A stretch of 7,927 nt of DNA. Source: Cellvibrionaceae bacterium (GTDB taxonomy: Bacteria > Pseudomonadota > Gammaproteobacteria > Pseudomonadales > Cellvibrionaceae). Each line of letters starts with the position of its first letter. The first letter of the stretch is position 1. The stretch is taken from positions 1-7,927 of the forward strand of contig JAGKXD010000149.1 of NCBI GenBank assembly GCA_021151525.1, read 5' to 3'. The notes under the pieces were generated by a model that made no database searches, was not told the DNA's origin, and saw nothing but the letters and a program-made list of their open reading frames with translations. The position numbers were made by a program, and so were the translations under genes. Positions 1 through 5,901 of the stretch are shown piece by piece.

Positions 1-139
1 ATGTAAGAGATTTCGTACAGCACAAATGGTGGATCTCTGCTGTTTGCAAATTTCTATTCTACCTATCTTGTGCTGGTGCTTGACCTTAGTTGGTTAGCGC
101 AAAAGTATCTCTTAAATTAATTATTTCTTAACAAGGAGT
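1..139 (+). other. Upstream intergenic region of the comEA-like gene
   Basis: No gene can be supported here. The first six bases read ATG TAA and could be the last codon and stop of a gene lying to the left, but nothing proves it. An inverted repeat, ACAGCA at 17-22 with TGCTGT at 38-43, could form a weak hairpin without a good T tail. A possible -35 element TTGACC (80-85) lies 17 bases before AAGTAT (103-108), a poor -10 match. An alternative is TTGGTT (90-95) with TAAATT (113-118). The downstream gene must be transcribed from here or from further left, but I cannot choose a promoter. Confidence 0.3.
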
Positions 140-145
140 TTGGCC

Positions 146-460
146 ATGAAGGCATTGTTGACTGTTGTTTCTTTGGTGGTGTTGATGTTGGGTGGCGTAT
201 CTACGGCGCTTGCAGTTGAGGGTGTGTCCGTTGCAAAACCGGCGAAAGCTGAAGTAGTTGTTCCCAAGAACGTTGTAAACATTAACACCGCTGATGCCCA
301 GGAATTGACCAAGCTGAAAGGTGTTGGTGAAAAGAAGGCTGAGGCAATTATTGCTTGGCGTAATGAAAATGGTGGCTTCAAAGCGGTTGACGACTTACTG
401 GATGTTAAAGGTATTGGTGAGGCTACGCTTGAAGCTAATCGTGAAAATATCAGTATCTAG
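146..460 (+). CDS. comEA: ComEA-family periplasmic helix-hairpin-helix DNA-binding protein
   Basis: This is a 104-residue protein. Residues 1-23 form a signal peptide: Met-Lys, a hydrophobic core, then a probable signal peptidase I site after Ala-Leu-Ala. A short Lys/Ala/Val-rich linker (24-42) leads into the ComEA domain, which begins VNINTAD (44-50) and has two helix-hairpin-helix turns, LKGVGEKKA (57-65) and VKGIGEATL (87-95). Family knowledge: such proteins bind double-stranded DNA non-specifically through backbone contacts. ComEA homologues pull transforming DNA into the periplasm, but many gammaproteobacteria carry this short form without known competence. The ATG at 146 is chosen because AAGGAG (133-138) lies 7 bases upstream. 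A TTG at 140 would sit too close to that site. The gene is followed by a terminator-like hairpin, so it may be monocistronic or the upstream partner of pyrF. The family call is firm; a role in DNA uptake is inferred. Confidence 0.88.
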   Translation: MKALLTVVSLVVLMLGGVSTALAVEGVSVAKPAKAEVVVPKNVVNINTADAQELTKLKGVGEKKAEAIIAWRNENGGFKAVDDLLDVKGIGEATLEANRENISI

Positions 461-465
461 ATAGA

Positions 466-493
466 TTGTCCGTGCCGCGCGGCGTTATAGAAT
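466..493 (+). promoter_or_regulatory. Candidate sigma70 promoter upstream of pyrF
   Basis: TTGTCC (466-471) resembles the -35 consensus at four of six positions. TAGAAT (488-493) matches the -10 consensus at five of six, with a 16-base spacer. The spacer contains a perfect GC-rich palindrome, GCCGCGCGGC (474-483). Transcription would start near 500-501, leaving a short leader that meets the hairpin at 525-543 before pyrF. This is a prediction from consensus matching only; readthrough from comEA is the alternative source of pyrF mRNA. Confidence 0.4.
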
Positions 494-536
494 GAATTTT
501 GCGGCAATATTTGCTTTAATAGTGGCCCGGATCTGA
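492..536 (+). CDS. Possible 14-residue leader peptide before pyrF (speculative)
   Basis: An ATG at 492 opens a frame reading MNFAAIFALIVARI, whose TGA stop (534-536) falls in and just beyond the three-base loop of the terminator hairpin. A ribosome reaching this stop would cover the left arm and prevent the hairpin from forming, the geometry expected of a translation-coupled attenuator. The stretch between ATG and hairpin is T-rich, as in UTP-sensed pyrimidine leaders. Against it: the only upstream Shine-Dalgarno-like bases are a weak GGCG (481-484), 14 open codons can occur by chance, and the ATG overlaps the candidate -10 box. It could therefore be translated only from transcripts that start further upstream. 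Confidence 0.22.
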   Translation: MNFAAIFALIVARI

Positions 537-548
537 TCCGGGCTTTTT
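525..548 (+). terminator. Intrinsic terminator or attenuator just before pyrF
   Basis: A perfect 8-bp stem, GCCCGGAT (525-532) with ATCCGGGC (536-543), closes on a 3-base loop. It is followed by TTTTT (544-548) and, after CA, a second TTTTT (551-555). This is a textbook Rho-independent terminator on the plus strand. It may end comEA transcription. However, only 13 bases separate its second T run from the pyrF start codon, leaving no room for a conventional promoter, so pyrF mRNA probably has to read through it. That makes attenuation plausible. Confidence 0.85.
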
Positions 549-568
549 CATTTTTGCGAGGTTAGAAA

Positions 569-1270
569 ATGTCCTCTATGGGTCCCAGAATTGTTGTTGC
601 GATGGATTTTGATAATGCAGATCAATGCCTGGCAATGGCAAAGCGACTCTCACCTTCTGATTGCCGGCTAAAAGTTGGCAAAGAGTTGTTTACTGCATGC
701 GGCCCCAAAATTGTAGAGCAACTGATGGCGCTTGGTTTTTCTGTATTTCTTGATTTGAAGTTCCATGATATTCCAAATACTACAAGCAAAGCTGTAAAAG
801 CTGCCGCAGATTTGGGCGTATGGATGGTTAATGTGCACGCTTCTGGTGGTGAGCGTATGTTAACCGCAGCAAGAAATGCCTTGGAGCAAAGCGTAAATCA
901 TAAGCCTTTGCTTATTGCAGTAACGGTTTTGACTAGTATGGAGGCAATTGATTTAAGAGGTGTAGGCATAGATTGCTCGCCTGAAGAGCAGGTAATGAAA
1001 TTGGCACGATTAACGCATAGTTGTGGGCTGGATGGAATTGTATGTTCAGCTCAGGAGGCTCAAATGATGCGCAATCAGTTTGGTCGCGATTTCTGTTTGG
1101 TTACACCTGGCATACGTCTTGAATCTTCTCCTGCGGATGATCAACGTCGCACACTAACACCCGCTGCTGCCATTGCTGCTGGTAGTAGTTATTTGGTAAT
1201 TGGTCGCCCAATTACTCAATCCCCGGATCCCATTGAAACGTGTAAAGCGATTATCCAGTCGCTTGCGTAA
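569..1270 (+). CDS. pyrF: Orotidine 5'-phosphate decarboxylase
   Basis: This cytoplasmic enzyme decarboxylates OMP to UMP, the last step of de novo UMP synthesis. The 233-residue protein is a complete TIM barrel of usual bacterial length. Catalytic residues are visible: Lys35 in LKVGKELF, and Asp62, Lys64 and Asp67 in the signature DLKFHDIPNT (62-71). Further landmarks are VNVHASGG (87-94), VTVLTSM (118-124), VTPGIR (178-183), DDQRR (190-194) with the phosphate-contacting Gln, and IGRPIT (211-216) with the phosphate-gripping Arg213. The start at 569 is set by GAGG (558-561) 7 bases upstream; the ATG at 578 has no such site. Tandem stops TAA TGA end the frame. cmk follows after 25 bases and is very likely co-transcribed. 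The terminator-like hairpin directly upstream suggests premature termination as a control point, perhaps pyrimidine-responsive (inference). Confidence 0.97.
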   Translation: MSSMGPRIVVAMDFDNADQCLAMAKRLSPSDCRLKVGKELFTACGPKIVEQLMALGFSVFLDLKFHDIPNTTSKAVKAAADLGVWMVNVHASGGERMLTAARNALEQSVNHKPLLIAVTVLTSMEAIDLRGVGIDCSPEEQVMKLARLTHSCGLDGIVCSAQEAQMMRNQFGRDFCLVTPGIRLESSPADDQRRTLTPAAAIAAGSSYLVIGRPITQSPDPIETCKAIIQSLA

Positions 1271-1295
1271 TGAACAAATCTGAGGAATAGATAAT

Positions 1296-1976
1296 ATGGC
1301 CAATCAGCAATATCCTGTCGTAATTACAATCGATGGACCTAGTGGTTCAGGCAAGGGGACTCTCAGTCAAATGTTGGCTCGCCAACTGGGTTATAACCTG
1401 CTTGATAGCGGTGCTTTATATCGTTTAGTAGCACTTGCCAGTATGAAAAGGGGGCTTAATTTAGCTGAAGAGAGGCTGATTGTTCCGGTGGCGCTGGCCT
1501 TGAATGTTCAGTTTCGAGTTGCCGATGATGCAACGAGCATCATCCTTGATGGAGAAGAGGTAACTGATGCGATTCGCCAGGAGGTGGTGAGCATGGGGGC
1601 ATCCCAAGTTGCAGCACATCCAGCGGTTCGTGCTGGGTTGCTGGAGCGTCAGCGTGCATTTGTAGCTGCACCCGGTTTAATCGCGGACGGCAGAGACATG
1701 GGGACCGAGGTGTTTCCAGAAGCACCTGTAAAAATCTTCCTGACTGCAAGTGCGGAAGCTCGTGCTGAGCGCCGCTTCAAGCAATTACAGAGCAAAGGAG
1801 AAATTGTAAACAAAGCCATTTTAATTGCAGATATTCGCGAGCGAGATGAACGTGATTCGAAACGTACGGTTTCGCCACTCAAACCTGCGGTAGACGCCAC
1901 AATTATTGACAGCACGGATATGAGTATCGAACAGGTTTTTGCTCGGATGTTGGCGTTGATCAAACAGGCGGTTTGA
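1296..1976 (+). CDS. cmk: Cytidylate kinase
   Basis: This cytoplasmic nucleoside monophosphate kinase transfers phosphate from ATP to CMP or dCMP, recycling cytidine nucleotides for RNA, DNA and lipid precursors. The 226-residue length is typical. The Walker A loop GPSGSGKGT spans 14-22, and DSGALYR (37-43) and DGRDMGT (131-137) form parts of the CMP site. The lid/arginine region RERDERDSKR (181-190) is followed by the family signature TVSPLKPA (191-198). The start is supported by TGAGGA (1281-1286) 9 bases upstream. It follows pyrF closely, so both likely share one mRNA of pyrimidine nucleotide genes. In most proteobacteria rpsA follows cmk directly; here rpsA lies more than 5.5 kb away, beyond four sugar-nucleotide genes. 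A hairpin terminator begins inside the last codons. Confidence 0.97.
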   Translation: MANQQYPVVITIDGPSGSGKGTLSQMLARQLGYNLLDSGALYRLVALASMKRGLNLAEERLIVPVALALNVQFRVADDATSIILDGEEVTDAIRQEVVSMGASQVAAHPAVRAGLLERQRAFVAAPGLIADGRDMGTEVFPEAPVKIFLTASAEARAERRFKQLQSKGEIVNKAILIADIRERDERDSKRTVSPLKPAVDATIIDSTDMSIEQVFARMLALIKQAV

Positions 1977-1991
1977 CGACCCCGCCTTTTT
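1966..1991 (+). terminator. Terminator overlapping the cmk stop codon
   Basis: AGGCGG (1966-1971) pairs with CCGCCT (1982-1987) around a 10-base loop that contains the TGA stop of cmk, and the right arm runs into a T tract (1987-1991). AAA at 1962-1964 could extend the stem against the T run beyond one mismatch. The stem is short but GC-rich, so partial termination between pyrF-cmk and the sugar genes is likely. The remaining gap to 2125 shows no further strong hairpin and no convincing promoter. TATAGT (2097-2102) is a good -10 match but lacks a -35. Confidence 0.6.
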
Positions 1992-2125
1992 GTCAACAAA
2001 CGGTAAAACAACTTCTTTAGTTTGCTTGGGTGCTGGTTAGCCAAGGCTGGAATTTTTGTAGATAGTGAATAACTAAATCACAACAGCGGGCTTAGATATA
2101 GTTATTTTTCAGATGGGATTCATAT

Positions 2126-3478
2126 ATGACCTTAACTTGTTTTAAAGCCTATGATATTCGCGGAAGATTGGGTGACGAACTCAACGAAGATATTGTGTAC
2201 AGGATTGGTCGCGCATATGCCCAATACATAAAGCCAAAAAGTGTGGTTGTAGGCGGTGATGTTCGACTTACCAGTAAATCGTTAAAAACTGCGCTTAGTA
2301 ATGGTTTGCGTGATGAAGGTGTTGATGTAATCGATATTGGTATGGCAGGCACGGAAGAGATTTATTTCGCTACCAGCCATCTCAAAACTGATGGTGGAAT
2401 TGAAATTACTGCCAGTCATAACCCGATTGATTATAACGGCATGAAATTGGTGAGAGCAGGTTCAAGGCCGATTAGCGGCGATACCGGTTTAAATGATATA
2501 AAAAGGCTTGCTGAAGCCAATCAGTTTGCCGTCGCGGATTTTTCTGCTCGGGGCTCCCTTAGTGAAGTAAGCATTGTAGATGATTATGTTCAACATCTTC
2601 TCTCGTATGTCGATGTGTCTGCGTTAAAACCGTTGCGTTTAGTCGTAAATGCCGGCAATGGAGCTGCCGGGCACGTTATTGATGCTATTGAAAAATATTT
2701 GCCTTTCACGTTTATTAAAATTAATCACGAGCCTGATGGTACGTTTCCTAATGGAATTCCAAATCCCTTATTGTTTGAAAATCGCGCATCTACATCAGAA
2801 GCGGTAATTGAACATAGTGCTGATATGGGTATTGCGTGGGATGGCGATTTTGATCGTTGTTTCTTGTTTGATGAGGCTGGGGAGTTTACTGAGGGTTATT
2901 ACATCGTAGGGTTGTTGGCTGAAGCTTTTTTATTGAAGAACCCCGGTGCGAAGATTATTCATGATCCACGCTTAACCTGGAATACGCTGGATATCGCGAA
3001 TGCAAATGGCGGGCAGGCGATTCAGTCAAAAACAGGTCATGCTTTTATTAAGGAGCGTATGCGTGCAGAAGATGCGGTTTACGGCGGCGAAATGAGCGCG
3101 CATCATTATTTTCGGGATTTCTTTTATTGCGATAGCGGTATGATTCCCTGGTTGTTGGTGTGTGAACTCTTGTGCCGCAAACAGCAGACATTGTCCTCAA
3201 TGCTGGCTGATCGGATTGCGAAGTTTCCGTCGCCTGGTGAAATTAATAGTCATGTAGCAGATGCTAAATTGGCGATTGAAAAAGTGTTTGCTCATTATGA
3301 GCCTGATGCGAAGTTAATTGATAAAACTGATGGCATTAGTTTGGAGTTTGATGAATGGAGATTTAACCTCAGGATGTCTAATACCGAGCCGGTTGTGCGC
3401 CTGAATGTAGAGAGTAGGGGTAATAAACAACTGGTAGAACAGAAAACAGCAGAAGTCCTTAATTTACTTAATAGCTAA
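2126..3478 (+). CDS. manB: Phosphomannomutase (CpsG/ManB type)
   Basis: This cytoplasmic enzyme interconverts mannose-6-phosphate and mannose-1-phosphate, the middle step of GDP-mannose synthesis. The 450-residue protein has the four-domain alpha-D-phosphohexomutase plan at usual length. Landmarks are the N-terminal FKAYDIRG (6-13), the phosphoserine loop TASHNP (95-100) with catalytic Ser97, the Mg-binding loop DGDFDR (239-244), the sugar-specificity loop GGEMSAHHYF (320-329), and the C-terminal phosphate-binding RMSNTEP (416-422). The GEMSAHHYF loop matches the enterobacterial CpsG/ManB group rather than the AlgC-type dual PMM/PGM, so mannose specificity is favoured, though some glucose activity cannot be excluded. 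A modest GGGA (2115-2118) lies 7 bases before the ATG. galU starts 27 bases after the stop, indicating an operon. This is the first gene of the sugar-nucleotide set, 149 bases after cmk. Confidence 0.94.
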   Translation: MTLTCFKAYDIRGRLGDELNEDIVYRIGRAYAQYIKPKSVVVGGDVRLTSKSLKTALSNGLRDEGVDVIDIGMAGTEEIYFATSHLKTDGGIEITASHNPIDYNGMKLVRAGSRPISGDTGLNDIKRLAEANQFAVADFSARGSLSEVSIVDDYVQHLLSYVDVSALKPLRLVVNAGNGAAGHVIDAIEKYLPFTFIKINHEPDGTFPNGIPNPLLFENRASTSEAVIEHSADMGIAWDGDFDRCFLFDEAGEFTEGYYIVGLLAEAFLLKNPGAKIIHDPRLTWNTLDIANANGGQAIQSKTGHAFIKERMRAEDAVYGGEMSAHHYFRDFFYCDSGMIPWLLVCELLCRKQQTLSSMLADRIAKFPSPGEINSHVADAKLAIEKVFAHYEPDAKLIDKTDGISLEFDEWRFNLRMSNTEPVVRLNVESRGNKQLVEQKTAEVLNLLNS

Positions 3479-3505
3479 CTAACAAACACCCGAAGGGCGA
3501 CAACT

Positions 3506-4399
3506 ATGCAAGTTAAGAAAGCGGTGATTCCAGTAGCAGGTTTGGGAACTCGTATGCTTCCCGCAACCAAGGCTATTCCCAAAGAAATGCTTCCCGTGGT
3601 TGATAAACCATTAATTCAATACGTTATTGAGGAGGCAGCAGCAGCCGGTATTAAAGAGATTGTATTGGTTACTCACGCAAGTAAAAATGCAATTGAAAAT
3701 CATTTTGATACCAGCTTTGAATTAGAGGCTCAGTTGGAAGCTCGTTTAAAACGCTCTTTACTTGCAGAAGTTCGGTCTATTACTCCTCCTGGCTTAACCG
3801 TTATCTCTGTGCGTCAGGCTGAAGCGAAGGGGTTGGGGCATGCTATTTTATGCGCGAAGCCAGTGGTTGGAGATGAGCCTTTTGCTGTGCTTTTGCCGGA
3901 TGTGCTGGTCGATAATGCGGAGTCTAATCTCAAGCAAGATAATCTGGCGGGTATGACTCGTCGTTTTCAGGAAACAGGTAATAGTCAGATTCTTGTTGAG
4001 CAAGTGCCTAATGACCAGGTTGACAAATATGGTGTTGTAGATTGTTCCGGTGTTGAGATTCCATCGGGAAAAACAGCGGCGATTAAGGCGATGGTTGAAA
4101 AGCCCCCTGTTGATGAGGCTCCTTCCAACATGGCAATTGTTGGGCGCTATGTTCTTTCAAAAACCGTGTGGGATTTGCTTGCGAAAACTCAGCCTGGTGC
4201 AGGTGGTGAGATTCAATTAACTGATGCTCTCGACGCATTATTGGGTTTGGAAACTGTTGAGGCTTATCAATTGGTTGGCCGCAGCCATGATTGCGGTACC
4301 AAACTGGGTTATTTGATGGCCAATGTTATTTATGGTGAAAGACATAACGATGTTGGCAATAATTTCAAATCATTTTTGCAGAAACGTTATTCGAATTAA
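3506..4399 (+). CDS. galU: UTP-glucose-1-phosphate uridylyltransferase
   Basis: This enzyme makes UDP-glucose and pyrophosphate from UTP and glucose-1-phosphate in the cytoplasm, supplying glucosyl donor for envelope and exopolysaccharides and substrate for the Ugd encoded downstream. The 297 residues match the GalU family length. The nucleotide-binding signature GLGTRMLPATKAIPKEM spans 12-28. QAEAKGLGHAI (104-114) and LLPDV (129-133) supply UTP and metal contacts, and later motifs VEKPP, GGEIQLTDAL and DCGTKLGY are all present. Related glucose-1-phosphate thymidylyltransferases are shorter in the helical insert after residue 60 and lack this exact signature. The start at 3506 is supported by AAGGG (3493-3497) 8 bases upstream. 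It lies 27 bases after manB and 51 before manC on the same strand, so it is probably the second gene of a four-gene operon. No phosphoglucomutase gene is present to supply its substrate. Confidence 0.96.
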   Translation: MQVKKAVIPVAGLGTRMLPATKAIPKEMLPVVDKPLIQYVIEEAAAAGIKEIVLVTHASKNAIENHFDTSFELEAQLEARLKRSLLAEVRSITPPGLTVISVRQAEAKGLGHAILCAKPVVGDEPFAVLLPDVLVDNAESNLKQDNLAGMTRRFQETGNSQILVEQVPNDQVDKYGVVDCSGVEIPSGKTAAIKAMVEKPPVDEAPSNMAIVGRYVLSKTVWDLLAKTQPGAGGEIQLTDALDALLGLETVEAYQLVGRSHDCGTKLGYLMANVIYGERHNDVGNNFKSFLQKRYSN

Positions 4400-4450
4400 T
4401 TCATTCCAGCTCAATATGGTTTGACGCAGCTATTGAATAAGGAGCGCTAA

Positions 4451-5869
4451 ATGATTATTCCCGTCGTTCTTGCAGGTGGCTCTGGAACCCGTTTATGGCC
4501 GATGTCTCGTCAGCATTACCCCAAACAACTGTTAAAATTGTTTGGTGATAAGACAATGCTGCAGCAGACTATTGTTCGGCTTGATGGTGTTTCCAATCTT
4601 GCTCCGCCAATTGTGGTATGTAATGAAGAGCACAGATTTATGGTGGCTGAGCAACTGCACGAAATTGGTCAGTCACAGGCCTCCATTATTCTTGAGCCAG
4701 TTGCTCGTAATACTGCACCTGCTTTAGCGTTAGCTGCGCTTCATGCACGTGCATTGGCAGACAACCCAATTTTATTGGTGTTGTCTGCAGATCATATGAT
4801 TAAAGATGTAGGCGCTTTTCATTCTGCTCTGGATGATGCAATCGGTGCTGCGCTTGCCGGACATTTAGCGACTTTTGGTGTTAATCCAACTAGGCCGGAA
4901 ACCGGGTATGGATACATTAAAACCCAGCACGATTCCCAGCAGTCCGGGGCAACTTTCTACCCGGTAACACGTTTTGTGGAAAAGCCTGATTTGGCAACAG
5001 CTGAAAGATATCTCGCAGAGGGTTGTTACTACTGGAATAGTGGTATGTTTGTGTTCCAAACGGAGGTTTTTCTCAAGGAGCTGCAAGAACAAAGCGCTGA
5101 GGTAGTGATTGCTGCCGAGCAGGCCAAAGTGTGGTCAGTGCAAGACCTCGATTTTATTCGTGTTGATAAAGATTCATTTTCTTTAGCGCCCAATATCTCA
5201 ATTGATTATGCGCTAATGGAAAAAAGCAGCAATGTAGTCTGTGTGCCTTTTAATGCCGGCTGGAGTGACGTGGGCGACTGGAAGTCATTTTGGGATCTTT
5301 CGGATAAGGATTCTGCTGGCAATAGTATTATTGGCGATGGTATCGATATAGGCTCCTCAAATACATTGGTGTTTTCTCAGGACAAATTGGTGGCAACTCT
5401 GGGTGTCAGCAATTTGATGATAGTAAATACTCCAGATGCAGTATTGGTGGCTGATCAGTCGCAAGCCCAACAGGTTAAGGCAATTATTGCGCAGATTGAA
5501 AAGCAAAAGCGGTCGGAGCATTTGCAGCATCGTGAAATTTATCGTCCCTGGGGTTGTTATGATGCTATTGATACCGGGGATCGCTACCAAGTTAATCGAA
5601 TTCGAGTGAAGCCAGGGGGGAGTTTATCGTTGCAAGTTCATCACCATCGTGCCGAACATTGGATTGTGGTAAAGGGAACTGCGCTGGTTCAGAAAGGTGA
5701 TCAGAATATGCTGCTCTCTGAAAATGAATCAACCTATATTCCTGTGGGCACGAAACATAGACTAAGCAATCCGGGTAAAATACCACTGGAAATAATTGAA
5801 GTGCAATCCGGCCCTTATCTGAAAGACGATGACGTTATCCGTTATGAAGACAGTTATGGGCGGTCCTAA
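4451..5869 (+). CDS. manC: Bifunctional mannose-1-phosphate guanylyltransferase / mannose-6-phosphate isomerase
   Basis: This 472-residue two-domain enzyme acts at both ends of GDP-mannose synthesis, like AlgA, WbpW or XanB. The N-terminal nucleotidyltransferase domain shows the pyrophosphorylase signature GGSGTRLWPMSR (9-20) followed by PKQ (24-26), and FVEKP (175-179). It joins mannose-1-phosphate and GTP. The C-terminal type II phosphomannose isomerase is a cupin beginning at RPWG (365-368). Its presumed metal ligands lie in HHHRAEH (397-403) and His436 in the segment VGTKHR, and it ends with the family tail EVQSG...YGR. This domain converts fructose-6-phosphate to mannose-6-phosphate, so no separate manA is needed. 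TAAGGAG ending at 4444 sits 6 bases before the ATG. ugd starts 32 bases downstream. Guanylyltransferase activity is firm; isomerase activity follows from intact motifs and family precedent. Confidence 0.95.
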   Translation: MIIPVVLAGGSGTRLWPMSRQHYPKQLLKLFGDKTMLQQTIVRLDGVSNLAPPIVVCNEEHRFMVAEQLHEIGQSQASIILEPVARNTAPALALAALHARALADNPILLVLSADHMIKDVGAFHSALDDAIGAALAGHLATFGVNPTRPETGYGYIKTQHDSQQSGATFYPVTRFVEKPDLATAERYLAEGCYYWNSGMFVFQTEVFLKELQEQSAEVVIAAEQAKVWSVQDLDFIRVDKDSFSLAPNISIDYALMEKSSNVVCVPFNAGWSDVGDWKSFWDLSDKDSAGNSIIGDGIDIGSSNTLVFSQDKLVATLGVSNLMIVNTPDAVLVADQSQAQQVKAIIAQIEKQKRSEHLQHREIYRPWGCYDAIDTGDRYQVNRIRVKPGGSLSLQVHHHRAEHWIVVKGTALVQKGDQNMLLSENESTYIPVGTKHRLSNPGKIPLEIIEVQSGPYLKDDDVIRYEDSYGRS

Positions 5870-5901
5870 AAGGTTTTATTAATTTTGCTAGGGAGTAATT
5901 G

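Noticed and set aside
121..381. Minus-strand open frame opposite comEA
   Set aside because: It is the antisense shadow of the comEA-like gene, with no ribosome binding site and no recognisable domain.
1649..2044. 131-codon minus-strand frame opposite the 3' half of cmk
   Set aside because: Composition is Arg/Ser-rich without family motifs, as expected for an antisense frame of a conserved gene; most of its length lies over cmk coding sequence.
2021..2058. CTTGG...CCAAG inverted repeat followed by TTTTT after cmk
   Set aside because: The stem is 5 bp with an 11-base loop and the T run is separated from it by several bases, so it is not a credible second terminator.
4411..4436. Inverted repeat TCAATA/TATTGA in the galU-manC gap, with TTGACG inside
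   Set aside because: The stem is only 6 mostly A-T pairs around a 14-base loop with no T tail, and the TTGACG has no -10 at proper spacing, so neither terminator nor promoter is supported.
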